Positions 45,100 through 57,779 of a DNA stretch of 64,000 nt are shown piece after piece (the first letter of the stretch is position 1; every line of letters begins with the position of its first letter). The stretch comes from Adiantum capillus-veneris (lineage: Eukaryota > Streptophyta > Polypodiopsida > Polypodiales > Pteridaceae): contig CM043953.1 in NCBI GenBank assembly GCA_014529385.2, positions 71,151,372 to 71,215,371 on the forward strand, in the 5' to 3' direction. Under the pieces are notes generated by a model. That model saw only the letters and a program-made list of their open reading frames with translations, was not told where the DNA came from and searched no databases. Made by a program: the position numbers and the translations under genes.

Positions 45100-45820
45100 T
45101 TGGACTAACTCTTACTCTGCTACTCGTCGCCTCTATGGAAAATCTCTCCAAACTAGCACTACATTTTCCAAGTGTTCTTTTTGAGATTTACCGTAAACTA
45201 GTATATCATCTAGGAGAACTACTACAAATTTTCCAAAGTATGAACATAAAATATTGTCCATAAGCATCATAAATGTTGTTGGTGCATTCGTTAGCCCAAA
45301 TGGTATATCCAAGAACTCAAAATGTTTGAAGCAAGTCCTAAATGTTTTCTTTGCAACATCTTCTAATTAATTATAACCTAATGATAACCAAATCTTAGGT
45401 CTGTCTTTGAAAAATATGTTGACCCAAAGAGTTGATCAAACAACTCATCCATATGCAGCATTGGATAGTTGTTCTTAATTGTTATATGATTAAAATCCCT
45501 ATAGTCTATGCACATCCGCATAGATCCATCCTTCTTCTTTACCAAAAGAATAGGTGATACCCACGGACCAGAACCACAGCTAATAAAGCCTTTGTTCAAG
45601 TATTTCATCAGCTGCTTTTTCACTTCAAGTGCCTCAAAGTGGCTTAATCTATAAGACGGCTTACTTATATGTTTTGAACTTTGCACAACATCAATGCCAT
45701 GGTCTGATTCTCAAGTTGGCGGCAAGCCATCTAGTAACTCACCATGAAATACATCCTGAAACTCCTCTAATAAATTCATTAAAGCATTTATGTACTTTTT
45801 TTTCTCAAAGTTCTTATTTT
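45100..45820 (-). pseudogene. Gypsy reverse transcriptase
   Basis: Reading leftward: [58 protein letters not shown] then [54 protein letters not shown] and the catalytic segment VVVLLDDILVYGKS. The DD pair is present. A break at about 45377 separates two open parts. RNase H is missing before the integrase. Confidence 0.9.
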
Positions 45821-46264
45821 TAAGGATTATTTTTGCCTTGAATTTTTAAATTTACAGTCTCATGCATGCCAAACAAGGTTCTCAAATAGTGGGTCTTGCC
45901 TAAGGCCATCGTTTTTATTATGCTTGTTTACAAAAACATTACTAACAATTTCAACTACAAAAACAATTCTCTTACTTTTATTTATAAAAAATAAAATAAA
46001 AGAGGGTAACAAGAAAATACATGTGCTATCTGGCAATTGTGGACTGCTCTTTGTACCTCCATGGATGAAATGAGAGGGGTAGAGGGGACACTACAGTCGC
46101 CCTATAAGGTGACGACCCTATCGCCATGCTCAAACTACAACATATTATGAAAATAACTCCACACTAGCCTAGATTCTAGGCTATACAGCCATTTCCTGCC
46201 TTGGTATACATTTGCTCTAGCCAAGTGCATGACCTAAAATTCAAGAAAAACCTTGTAGTCCTAC

Positions 46265-46482
46265 CCCGGGGCGGTCACTTTTTAAAATGTGTATGATATC
46301 ACGTGAGTTAACCGGAGAGGATTATTAAAAGACCAAAATGTATAAAAATGTATACATACAGAGGGGGGGTGGGGGTTTTTTGAATAGGCTCACAGTGTAG
46401 TATAGTATGTATATTGAGGTATTATTAATTACCTCTTGAACGCACGTGATATAGGGGTCTTTTGATAAGTGACTGCCCCGGG
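46265..46482. mobile_element. 218-bp MITE, copy 2
   Basis: Ends CCCGGGGCGGTCACTT and, inverted, CCCGGGGCAGTCACTT. Flanks AGTCCTAC at 46257-46264 and 46483-46490 are a perfect 8-bp duplication. Same length and sequence family as 34314-34531. Confidence 0.93.
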
Positions 46483-46490
46483 AGTCCTAC

Positions 46491-48954
46491 ATGGCTAATG
46501 GAACTCTCAATACTATGGTATTCCATACCATCTAATCATAACCATTGGCCAACCCAACAATATATTCATGATTGGTTGCAGTCTAAATCAACCTTAATGA
46601 GTAGTTTAAGAAGTTATGGCTAGAACAATCATCTATGAAGACCACCACTCTACGTCCACCTATGGTGCCATACATGTGCACCATGTCATGAGGACCTATT
46701 CTAGATTGCCACACACCTGGTGTACCCAAGAACAAGCATGACACTCATCACAGTGGCACACACTCACCTCCTTGAACCCTCCAAAAGTGAGAGGAAGCCT
46801 CTGAACCATTGTCGTGTTATGACACGTACATAGAGGGAACGAATGCTACAAGATCTATCTTGTAACTTTTAGATACATAAGTATATTACATATAATGGAC
46901 ATATGCATATCTCAATATAATAAGAATATTTCTATCTCATCCTATTATTTATCTCAAGGGTAACATATTCTTACTCTACCGTTAGAAAGTACTATGGGAA
47001 AAAGTGTCAATAGCTCCGCCTCTTTAACTTGGGGGCAAAAAGCATTGGTTCTTTCTTTCTACTATCTCATTATCATCTCACATCCTAGCTAGATCATATA
47101 TCTAGGGTAACTTTATATATATATATATATATATTCTATGTATTTTTCTTATATTTCTTTTTAATAGCTACCAGGAAGGAACCAAATCCTAGTGGGACAC
47201 TATCTTGCATGATTTTCAAAGATACACCTATTTTAATGCATTATTGCAAGGATGCTTACAAAACTTTTTCAAGTATCAAAACTTTGTGAGTTCATGTTCA
47301 CACTGGCTCTTCTCTTTCTTGTGTAACCCTTGAAGGTTCTCTTCACCTATAAAACTTTGTCAATTCATGTTCACATTGGCTCCTCTTTCTTGTGTAACCC
47401 TTGGGGGTTTTCAGTCTGCCCACATCATGCAGGGACAACCCATATCAAATTTTGTCAGTTCATGTTCACACTAGCTCTTCTCTTTCTTGTGTAACCCTTG
47501 GGGGTTCCCTTCACCTATAAAAAGGGACCTCTTCTTCCTTGAAAACCATTCATGAGAGAGTGAGAGTATTAATGCCTAATTGTACTTAGCCTACCGAAGG
47601 CATTCAAGCTATAACACTTCGCCAAAGCTATGATCAACCTTCTTGGAGAGCTATGCTAATACACAAGGTGAGTAACCATACCGTTACGCTCTCACAAATC
47701 TCTCTCTCTTAAAATCTCGTTCTCTCTACAAACTCTAGGATCTCCTTGCTACAGGTACATCTCTTCCTGCAGTATCCTTTTTGCCTATATGGGCAAGAAT
47801 AGTGCTTGGGAGGGAAACTTCTCTTCTCTTCACTTCTCTCATATCTACATTTTGCACATACTAGAGTTATCCTAGATGAATAATCCACATGATGTTAATT
47901 TCTATCGTTTCCTCTTTGTGCGAACTATTATAATTAACGTATGGATTAGCCGTAAAATACACTTCCAACAACGTATAGTGTTTCTCTTTGGCCCAGAAAG
48001 GCTCAATGAAATACTTCTTTCACAAGATCCCATCATACTACCCCTTATAAACTATAGTTATCTTTTGATATAAGTGTATTTATCTTACTATGAACCAAGA
48101 AGATTAGTACACACAATTAACCCCAATCACTAGATAAAACTTTTATATCATAGTAGCACTAAACCACAGTTTCAAAGAACAATTTGTAGCTTGTTTGGTT
48201 GGCAAAGGTTGATTACCATTAACTCATCTATTAGCCCTTTCATCTTACCCATGATAAGATATGACCAAAGCCTTGAAGTTTTCATCTTCGTGTTGTTTTG
48301 ATTTTCTTGTTTGTGTTCTTTCTTTGTGTGTGTGTGTGTGTGTGTGTGCGCAAGAGAGAGAGAATGGAGCTTCTTTGATTGCACTCCCTACCAAAATCTA
48401 GACTTCATGGCATCTATGGCATAACTCCTTCATATATTTTTGGAGTTAGCTCACAAATTCCCACAGGAAGAAGCCCGATGCTTTCCTGGCAAGACTGCAA
48501 ACTTCTTGACACCGTATGCAACTATCTAGAGGATTTACTGTATCTCTTGGACTCATCACCACTAGTGCTAGCTGTAATCATTGGAAACTCATCCTTGGTG
48601 TGCCCTCCCTCATGCTAAAGAATTGATTTTACTTTTGCACTTTAACATATTTCTCTTTTTTCTGGTCAAATTCTCTGTTCTTTTTTAATAGTCACGGTTT
48701 TTTAGAACAATGACCATCCTAACTCCCCTGGTTTGTCCTCTCCCCTTGCTTATCACTACAAAACTCTTTTATTTTAAACCCCAATCTCTTATTCTCTTTA
48801 TCATCAGCCCTATCTACCCCATCTTATGCACCAAAGTGCTTGATGTCATCATAAATCTTATGCACCAAAGTGCTTGATGTCATCATGTTTTATTAGCTTG
48901 GATAAGTCTTTTGACTAAAGAGACTCAATGTACTCAAGATAATCATCTGTGAAG
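46491..48954. mobile_element. LTR-like region with repeated U3 units; otherwise no gene
   Basis: Three repeats of a 60-75-bp unit (landmark TTCATGTTCACA..GGCTC, then TTTCTTGTGTAACCCTTGGG) lie at 47278-47348, 47349-47411 and 47445-47514, directly before CACCTATAAAAAGGGACC (47511-47528). This is how enhancer repeats sit upstream of an LTR TATA box. Borders not found. Microsatellites: (TA)n 47114-47134, (TG)n 48325-48348. A 32-bp duplication TCTTATGCACCAAAGTGCTT lies at 48824 and 48857. Confidence 0.45.
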
Positions 48955-49141
48955 TCTCTCTCAAAGCCTTGAAACGTCTAGAATTCATTGATCCCTTTTA
49001 ATTTGAGTACTATATCTCTATATTCCAAGATGTACTAAGTTGCGGAGCCTCTCTCAAAGCCTTACAACATCTAGAATGCATTGATCCCTTTCAACTTGAG
49101 TATTGTCTCTCTATAATCCAAGATGTACTAAGTTAGGGACT
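48955..49141. repeat. Tandem duplication of about 92 bp
   Basis: Two copies of CTCTCTCAAAGCCTT...CCAAGATGTACTAAGTT, the first ending near 49047. It falls in the minus-strand gag region, so it duplicates gag coding. Confidence 0.85.
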
Positions 49142-49780
49142 TGTTCTTGATTTTTTCTCCATCAAGCACTTGTCCCATAGATCTCAATTTCTCTCTTGTT
49201 CATTGGCCAAAAAGAATTCCTTTCAAAACATTGTTTTGAACTCCGTGTAAGTGGCAAGATGAGTACTCAAACACTTTCACCACTTGTAAACCTTTCCATT
49301 CAATAAGAAGCCAGCCCCTACTAGGTTCACATAACTAGGCTACTTTCATAGCACATGAATTTATGTCCACTTTGCTAGGAACATATTCACTAAATCCTTG
49401 TTTCGCTCTCCTTCCACGTCCAAAGATAGGCAATTTAAAATCTTTGAGTAGGGACAAGGTTGTCTCTATGCACGGCCTCGGCTATGCTCACTCACATCGT
49501 GGAAGAGGAAAGCCTATTGAAGCAGCTACAATGCATCTAGGTATGTGGAGATACTTTGTAACATCATGACTACCTCAGCCTAGACTTTCTCTAAGGTAGT
49601 CAATTTTGCATTAAAATATTTAAACATCATGCTAGAGAGCATCGTCTCTGTTAAGACATCGATAGGGTCTACTAGGTCATAGGCATCATCCTCGGCAGCC
49701 AATAAGTCATCATCATCCCCCTTGGTGACATCAACATCCATAAGTTTTGTCTCATTGGTGAATGACCAGAGGAGGGTCAT
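49142..49780 (-). pseudogene. Gypsy gag
   Basis: Reading leftward: TLLWSFTNETKLMDVDVTKG at the N side, an acidic stretch, KLTTLEKV, then GAGFLLNGKVYKWWKCLSTH and YTEFKTML.KEFFLANEQE, the retrotransposon gag core (L.G.A..WW...F...F). Many stops. With the RT at 45 kb and the integrase at 44 and 36 kb it outlines one old minus-strand gypsy element. Confidence 0.65.
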
Positions 49781-50670
49781 CAGGGTTGGTAGCCTCTACA
49801 CGCACGCCGAGTCCAAGGATGGGGTCTACGGATGTGAAGGGCATTAGTGGGGACGTTACTAGGAAGTACACTTTGGAATGGGAGAGAACCTGGCATCTAC
49901 TTTGGGAATTTGGTTGGGGTTAAGTCCTCAGTCAATGAGAGTAAATCCAAAATTCCTAGAGAACTAGAGGGTGGCAAGGACACACTATGACGAGTAGACA
50001 TTTTTTGATTTTTCTAGCATATTAAATAAAAAAAAACAAAGTAATGTAGACTTGCCAAAAAAAAAAAAGCTAACACATGAGCAATAGAGAAAAGTAGTCG
50101 CTCCCCTCTCTTCCGAGAGTTGCAAACTAGTGTCAAAATTGATTTGTCTTAGTGTATCCATTGTGGAAGTCCGTCGTACCAAGATGTCCATCTTTGTATT
50201 ACAATGTCGTTGTGGACTTTGTAGACAAAAACTTTGTTGTGGACATTGCCGCTCCATGGAAAAGTGGATTGCCCAAAGTAAATTTGAATTTTTTCTTATT
50301 GTATCTCTCTATGATTATAGAGAAGAGCCCATGGGGAGCAGCTAAGAGGACCCAAGCTACCAACCGAGTGGCGTGCAATGGCAAGTATCATACAACGGCA
50401 TTTAATAGTGAGCAATGGAGATTGGTGGCTACCGCTCGCTCTGTGGTTGGCTACATTTGATGGTGTTGTTGGGCTGCTGTAGCAGTGACCCAACTAGCCC
50501 CTATGAGGGGAGGAGTGGAAACAAGTGGTAGAAAAACTAGAGCAAGGGGACTGGAGCAAACAAGGGCATTGATAGGCAGCTAAGGGAGAGCAAACTAGGG
50601 TGAGATAAGAGAGTGAGGGCAATGGCGGGGGTTGTGAGTGTGTGCGCAAGGGAGGGGTGTGTCTGAGCAC

Positions 50671-50734
<64 letters not shown>

Positions 50735-51047
50735 TCTCACTCTCCAGCGATGGTGAAAGCTCTGCATTATCTCTGTGTGTTGCATCTTATCCACCGACCC
50801 GCCTTAATCCACAAATGTCCCATTCTTGCAGGATGATCCAACCTAAGTTCCAATATAAATGCTAAAGTTTCATAATGCCACTATAGGTGTACTTGTCTAA
50901 GAGGGATAAGTCATCATCTCTCCATCCGCCAGTGAGAGAATGAGGATTTCCCCCCATTTGTGTACCTTGTATATGTGTGTGGATTGCCACCAGATTGGTC
51001 AAACCACTAAAGCACTATGACTGGCATGTCGCTCCGCTTCCACGATA
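49781..51047. other. No gene recognised; (GA)n microsatellite
   Basis: (GA)n at 50673-50731. The open frames at 50130-50460 show no domain. Confidence 0.5.
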
Positions 51048-51052
51048 TGAAA

Positions 51053-51306
51053 TGTTACCATACATATATGTGGTAGTGATGTGTGTGAACACACTTACAG
51101 TTCTAAGTGTGAACACACTTAGAACTGTAAGGGCATTTTTTCCCTCACTAGGAGGTTTTTTCTCCCGTGCATTATATATACATCCATCATTCTAGGGCTA
51201 ACTTATCTTTCCAATGTGCATTAAGAAATATATTCTTTGTTGTGTGCCTCGAGTTTCTTCATCTTCTCCAAGCATTGTGTGCATCCCTACAACCCTAATT
51301 CCAACA
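51053..51306 (+). repeat. 5' LTR of the copia element, 254 bp, with a 38-bp hairpin
   Basis: TGTTACCATAC...TTCCAACA. At 51094-51131 CTTACAGTTCTAAGTGTG, AA, CACACTTAGAACTGTAAG forms a perfect 18-bp stem. The 3' LTR (214 bp) lacks this, which explains the 40-bp size difference. TATATATA near 51173 is the likely promoter. Confidence 0.93.
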
Positions 51307-51308
51307 AT

Positions 51309-51320
51309 TGGTATCAGAGC
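51309..51320 (+). promoter_or_regulatory. Primer-binding site (initiator tRNA-Met)
   Basis: TGGTATCAGAGC, the standard copia PBS, two bases after the LTR. Confidence 0.95.
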
Positions 51321-51660
51321 AGGTTGCGTCCTCCCAAGTGTAGTCGTCAGCACCCGCTTGCTCACTTTCTTTGATTTGGGTAAGCTTTGGTGAGCTACAT
51401 TAGGTTGATTAATACTTCGATATAGCTCAAAGAGATAGGTGTGCTCAAAATTTTGGTTCAGGCTCATTTCGGCCTTTGTTTCCACTACAAGCAATACTGC
51501 ATAGGCAATCTTGTCATTTTGTGTAGAATATTTGTTAGTGAAATTTTATACATAACGGGTTCCTTATACTCCTCTTTGGTTTGTGCTACATAGCCCGTGT
51601 TAGTCTTACTTTGTTTCTCCTCTTTTTGGGCGGTTTTCATATCAAGTGCAGTCAATCGCC

Positions 51661-52530
51661 ATGGCTAACAACAACACAGATGTTTCAAGAATTTTGTTGT
51701 TGAGGATAAATTGGATGGGGATAACTATCCAATGTGTGCTTACATGATGACACATGTTCTTGTGTCAAATGGAATTTGGAATGTTATGCAGGGCATTGAT
51801 GTGCGTCTGCCTTCCGTGGATACGGGCTCTATTGGATGTTGCGGGTTTTAGTAGGTCTATTGTTGCTGCTAGAGTTGTTTTACCTACAATTGAGCAGTCT
51901 CTTTGGGATGTTAGATATTTACATGCTCCTGCATTGATTGCAATATTTATAAAGTGCACTATTACTTCTCACAATTGCTAAGCAAAATCATCAAAATAGG
52001 CTTGGGATACTCTGGCTTATCTTTATGCAAGTCGCAATGAGGCTAAAATTGTATTATTGGGTAAAGATCTAGAGTCAAAGATTATGCAAGAGGAAGATTT
52101 TCTTGCTGGTATCAAGGATATTAATGAGCAACCCATTTCTACATGCAAAGTTATTTCTGGCAGTTCACTTTTGTAGACTCTTCTCGATGCATTGTCAGAT
52201 TCTTACCAAACTTTTGCTAGTAGTTGGAAACTTATGACCCAAGAAACCCCTCAAGCTCTCAAATTTGATGTATTATGCACATTGCTATTGCAAGATTCAC
52301 TTTCAAGAAAGAACAAGACTAAACAATGTTCAGTTGAATAGGCTTTTGTTGCTGCTCAAAGAAAAGGTGGTAATAGCAAAGTAGCCACTTTTCATGGTTC
52401 TTCAATGAGTGGAATATCACATGTTCCTAATGCTTCTATTGGAAGCACCTTGTCTAGTGGTGAAAGGGCAAGAAGAAGACGTGTTTCCATTATTGCAAGG
52501 CTAATGATCACTTGATAAAGCGATGTCCTA
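51661..52530 (+). pseudogene. Copia gag
   Basis: EDKLDGDNYPMCAYMMTHVL and GIWNVMQGI match the copia gag N-terminus. Further on are WDTLAYLYASRNEAKIVLL and LLDALSDSYQTFASS (UBN2-type). The zinc knuckle near 52480 reads CFHYCKANDHLIKRC, with three residues between the first two Cys instead of two. Several stops. Confidence 0.85.
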
Positions 52531-52533
52531 AGT

Positions 52534-52938
52534 TTGAACGCAAAAGAGGTCAAAGAAGGAGATATTGATGTTAATGTAGATGCAGAGTGGAAATTTAGTG
52601 CAGAGTGTACTTATGATCCTTCTGTCCATGATGCATGTATGTTAGCTGCTACAGATTCACATGTGTGGTACTTTGATAGTGGTGCTACAAAGAATATTAT
52701 TTCACATTGTGACTTGTTTACCTCTCTTGAGTCTATCGCTGATCAAAATATGGTCACTTGTGCCAATAATGCCTCTTATCCAATCAAGGGATTTGAAAAG
52801 ATTGTGCTAACTGCTTGGGATGGCAATTCTTTCACACTTGTTGATGCACTTTATGTAGCAAGGATAAAAAGGAACCCATTTTCTATATCTTCACTTGCAA
52901 GACTATCAAAATTGTGGATGATAGAATATTGTTCATGA
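52534..52938 (+). pseudogene. Copia protease
   Basis: 134 codons with the active site VWYFDSGATKNIISH, then YPIKGFEKIVL and LVDALYVARIKRNPFSISSL. The DSGA motif is intact, but the frame ends early before the integrase. Confidence 0.88.
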
Positions 52939-53029
52939 TCTCAATTTTAGTGATGAAATATTTGCACCTATCATTTGTATCATGGACTATAAAAGCTCAC
53001 TTTGTATGAGAAGTGTGGTCAAAATTTTG

Positions 53030-53760
53030 CAAATGCAGTTGTGGATTCAAAGGCTATTTCAGATGTGAAACTTTGACATGCACATTTTGGGCATTTGAAT
53101 TTTGCAAGTTTGCTGTGTTTACAAAAATCTGATATGGTTGCTTCTTTGCCCCCGCTTGAAGCACCTTCTAAGCATGTTTGTGAGGGTTGTATTTTGGGTA
53201 AGGTAGCGTTCAAAGTTTCCAAAGGATGGTTTGATAAGAACTACATGGAGGTTGGAACTTATACATAGTGATGTTTTTGGGCCTATGCAAACTCCATCCT
53301 TAGGCAATTACCTATACTTCATGACTTTCATTGATAATTACTCCAGGCATGCATAGGTGTATCTGCTTGAAGCTAAGTCCAAAGAGTTCATGTGCTTCAA
53401 GAAATTTTTGGTTGTGGCTGAAAATGTCTCTAAATGTACTATGGACACCCTCCATTCAGATCAAGGGGGGGAGTATATGCCTTATGAGTTTAATGCATTT
53501 TTGGCTAGCCGTGGGATAAAACACCAATTTATAGTGCCGTATACACCTCAACAAAATGGTGTAGCTGAAAGAAAAAAACAAATCGCTTACAGAGATGGCA
53601 CGATATATGGTCAAGGGTTGAGCTTTGCCACATTTGTTTTGGCTTGAGGCTCTCATGTGTGCCACTAATGTACTTAACAAGTGTCCTATCAAAGCCTTTG
53701 CAATCTATGACTCCTTATGAAGCATGGCATGATCAAAAGCCATCTATTGATCACATGTGA
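53030..53760 (+). pseudogene. Copia integrase
   Basis: LIHSDVFGPMQTPSLGNYLY, FMTFIDNYSR (first Asp), TLHSDQGGEYMPYEFNAFL (second Asp) and GIKHQFIVPYTPQQNGVAER (glutamate) show the full DDE set in one or two frames. The pre-integrase zinc finger before 53200 is broken. The end decays after 53650. Confidence 0.9.
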
Positions 53761-54339
53761 GTTTTTGGTTAGTGCATAAAATTGGATGATAAGGCTAATA
53801 AATGCATATTTTTTTGTTACAGTACTAAAAGCAAAGGTTATAGGATATACCATCCGCAAAAAAAACGTATCTTGGTTGCACAAGATGTTGTGTTTTTGGA
53901 AGATTCTTCAACCTTTGTTACCATGTACTAGAGACAGTAATGTAAGCTCATATGACATTAATGACACTTTGTTGCCTCTTTTAATAGTGGAAACTTGAAT
54001 GTAAATTCCAATGAGACACATGTACGACCTATGGGGGTTTCTAAAAATGTTACAAACTAGCGTATCACTAATGCAAATGTACATGTTGTACTTGATGTGG
54101 AAAGGGCTGAGAATGAGGAGGCTAGAGGTATGCCAAAATGGATGGTGCATATTTTGCAAAATAGTAAATTGGATGTATCTATGTCTAATTGTACTCATTC
54201 AGTTTCTGTGATGAGGAGGAACCTCTTTCTTTTGATGAAGCACATAATTCAAAAATTTGGATGGTTGCCATGCAATCAAAATATGATGCACTTATAGTAG
54301 AAAATGGCACATGAATTTATGTGATCCTCTCCTAGAAAA

Positions 54340-55020
54340 AAGGCCATTGGTATGAAGTGGGTATACAAGCTGAAACGTAAGCCGAATGGTGAGATTGGTT
54401 GCTACAAGACTAGACTTGTTGCAGAAGGTTAGTGGCATAGCAAAATGGCATTGTGATTATGAAGAGACCTTTGCTCCCACTTGTCGTGCGACTATTGTTC
54501 ATTTTCTATGTGCATTGGCACTTCATTTTGGATGGAATGTATATCAATCAGAAATTGTTACTACTTTCTTGAATGGGGATATATTTGAGGAAGTTTATGT
54601 AAAGCAACCTTGTGGTTTTGACAAGAAAAGACAAGAAAAGACAAGAAAATATAGTGTGCAAATGTAAGAAATCTTTGTATGGGTTGAAGTAGTCTCCTAG
54701 TGCTTGGTATGAGAAATCTAATACTTATTTGGTTAAACAAGTCTTTCATAACAACCCAATTAAAAGCACTTTGTAAGTCAAGTGTGAGGATGATGTATTT
54801 CTCAGTGTCATTCTATATGTAGATCATTTGGTGATTTCTCGCCCAAATGAAACACACGTTGTTGAATTCAAGGATGATTTTAATGTTATTTTCAAGATGA
54901 AAGACTTGGGACTTTTGCATCATTACATGGGCATACAATTTAAGTAGTGTGATGGAGGTATTGCCTTGTGTCAAACAAGCTACATAGAGACATTACTATA
55001 TAAGTTTGGCCTTAAGGACT
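54340..55020 (+). pseudogene. Copia reverse transcriptase, decayed
   Basis: 54386-54667: DYEETFAPTCRATIVHFLCA, GWNVYQSEIVTTFLNGDIFE and EVYVKQPCGF. A YVDD-like region (about 54817-54840) survives only as fragments in shifted frames. 54966 on: CQTSYIETLLYKFGLKDCKP. Confidence 0.85.
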
Positions 55021-55186
55021 GCAAACCTATAGCTACTCTGATGGAAACAGGTTTGAACTTAATTCTTTATGATGCTGGTGAACTTTTGATGTCACTCTTT
55101 ATCAAACTGATATTGGTGGATGCCTTATTTATGTATGCAATACAAGGCCACATATTTAGTTTTCAATCTCATGGGTCCATAGATTT

Positions 55187-55745
55187 ATGCATAGCCCATG
55201 GTCTAAGCATTACAGGCTTGTTAATAGGATCTTTTGCTACTTGAGTGGGAATTTACATGTTGGGTTGTTTTATCCCAAGGTGGTATCATTGTTGCCAGAT
55301 TTGCATGTTTTTGTGGACTTGGATTGGGCTAGTTGTTATGACACACGAGTTTCCACAAGTGGTTTTTGTCTCATGCTTGACAGTTCATGTATATCATGGT
55401 TGAGCAAGAAGCAATCTACCGTGGCCACTTCCAATTGTGAAATTGAGTACAAGGCAGTCTCCATAGCTACAATTGAGTGTGCATGGCTCAGATGCCTTAT
55501 GGCTCATTTGGGTGTTGGACAAGACATTGCCAGCACCATCTACACTGACAGTCAAAGCACATTGGAAATTGGAAGGAGCCCAATTTTTCATACTCGCACA
55601 AAACACATTGAGTGCATTATCACTATGTCAGAGAGAGACTCTTGGCAAGAGAGGTCAGGTGGGATTATGTGCTGACACAGGACAACCTTGCATATCTCTT
55701 TACAAAGGCATTGCCTTGTGAGAAGTTTGAAGCTTTCCACAAAGC
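55187..55745 (+). pseudogene. Copia RNase H
   Basis: VFVDLDWASCYDTRVSTSGF, SWLSKKQSTVATSNCEIEYK, TIYTDSQSTLEIGRSPIFH and RTKHIE: the usual copia end. The frame runs 162 codons, then stops before the tail. Confidence 0.9.
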
Positions 55746-55848
55746 TTTGAGCTTTCTTCCCTTTGTGGATTGATCATGTCCTCGGGCATGGCACTTCCCT
55801 ATGCACTATGTGCTAGCTCTTGTTCACCGCATCACTCCCAAGGAGATT

Positions 55849-56062
55849 TGTTACCATATATGTGGTAGTGATGTGTGTGAATTTACTTAAGATTGTCGGG
55901 ACATTTTTTTCCTCACTTCCCCATACATTATATATACACCCATCATTCTAGGGCTAATTTATCTTTCTATTGTGCACCAAGAAATAAGCTCTATGTTGTG
56001 TGCCTCGAGCATCTTCATCTTCTCCAAGTTGTGTGTGTATCCGTGCAACCCTTATTCCAACA
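55849..56062 (+). repeat. 3' LTR of the copia element, 214 bp
   Basis: Begins TGTTACCATATATGTGGTAG after CCCAAGGAGATT and ends TTATTCCAACA. Confidence 0.93.
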
Positions 56063-56067
56063 TGAAA

Positions 56068-56528
56068 CATGGTTAAAAGATGAATATCTTACTTGATTAA
56101 AGTGTATATGTTAATTGTGCAGTGAGACACGCTGACATGCAAGTGAAATGGTGAATGTATGCTAGAATGTTAAGACGGCAAGCCCAAGTGCAAGGATTTG
56201 ATGCTTACAAAAACATGTTTGTATGGGAAAAGCCTCTTAGGCCATGTGATCAGTGATAGAAAGGAAAGTGGGTGAGAGATTAAATGTATGGCATAAGGAA
56301 GGCCAAAAAGTGCTATTTTATTAAAAATTTACAAAAATTATTTTCTATGAATATGAGCTATGAGCGACAAAAAAACGTCGTTTTGAACATTTTTGTCTCA
56401 CGCACATAGGTTGATTCTGCATCGACTGGGAGATATTGATTTTTTTGTGCTCTATTATTTTTTTGGAGAGTTGTAGGAAGAAGCAAGAGAAGAGGAAGGG
56501 AGAAGGGAATCAGAGGAAGAGGGGGGTT

Positions 56529-56616
<88 letters not shown>

Positions 56617-57779
56617 AAGTGATGTGAAGAGAAGAGAAGGAAGGTTGAAAACAAAACAAAAAAGAGGAAACCATGGGTTGTTAACTGCTAATGTTTTCCT
56701 CAGGATTAGGATGAAAAGAAAACCAAGGGTGGTTACTTGTTCAAGGGCTTGGAGAAAGGAAGGGTGACCTTGACGATAGAGAGATAGTGGCTGATGTTTG
56801 AGGTAAGTGCCATTCTACATTCACTGAGGGGCTCGAGTGTATGTTGCTATGAGGTCTTGGACATGCATTGAGAAGATCTCAAGATCGTCATTGATTAGAA
56901 GCCAAGTAGTGGTTCTGATTGATTGTCAGTGCTAGAGCGTATGTTTAAGGCTTTACCCGAATTTGTTGAACATTTTAGTGATTATAATAGGCCAATACGG
57001 CCATCTTGTGTACATTTTGTTAGAATTCAATAAATTTAGCGTTGAATTGGGCTCTTAGTGCATTGTTTCTCATTATGTGATGTTATTAATCTTATGATAT
57101 TTTTTAAATCTATGTTATCTCCTATAAATTAGCCTTTAATGGCACGTATGCTCCTATAATAACTCTCCGATATCTTTTGTTGCACTATATACACTTATTT
57201 CTATTTTTTATTTTCTTCTCTCTCAACTCTCACAGCCAGAAGCATCGTGCTTTCTTGGTCAACCCCAAAGGACTGCACACTCTGACAATGGTCACACCCT
57301 TGAACCCCATCCTCACGACTCTTTGGCTAGAGGGCAGTCGACCTTGTCACATCCATTACAGGCTACGTGACATATTTTTCATATTGTGGACAAAGGGGGT
57401 TGAATAGTAGCATTGCAAGATCCTAAGGAGGATGTAATCGAGAAACCCCTTCCTTTGGGACCTGAAAAATATGTCTCAATAAATGTTGGAATCATGTGGA
57501 GGATTAAGACAGACATAAGGGTTTCTTATTGAGAGTATGGAGAGTCAACTGAGATTTTATGGACAAAAATACAAAATCAATCACGCTCCAAGAGCAAGAT
57601 CATGTATGTCTTTAGTCAAGAGGAACCTCCCACGTTGCTAATCCAATAGAAATAGACAAGCTGACTATCATACCAATAGAGGTTCAAGGGAGTCACAACT
57701 TCATGGCACATTATTCTAGGATTTGGACACTAAAATTGTAATTGCTCAAAGAGCTAGAGTGAACCACACAAGGAGAGTT
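56068..57779. other. No gene recognised; long (TC)n
   Basis: (TC)n at 56532-56614 (83 bp). 57177-57407 is an unrecognised 76-codon frame. The sequence just before the gag at 57780 may be its leader. Confidence 0.5.

Larger units (their letters stand above)
51053..56062 (+). mobile_element. Complete Ty1/copia retrotransposon, 5010 bp, decayed coding
   Basis: LTRs at both ends, flanked by TGAAA (51048-51052 and 56063-56067), a perfect 5-bp duplication. Gag, protease, integrase, RT and RNase H follow in copia order, all with stops or frameshifts. A sister copy is at 58283-61670. Confidence 0.94.
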
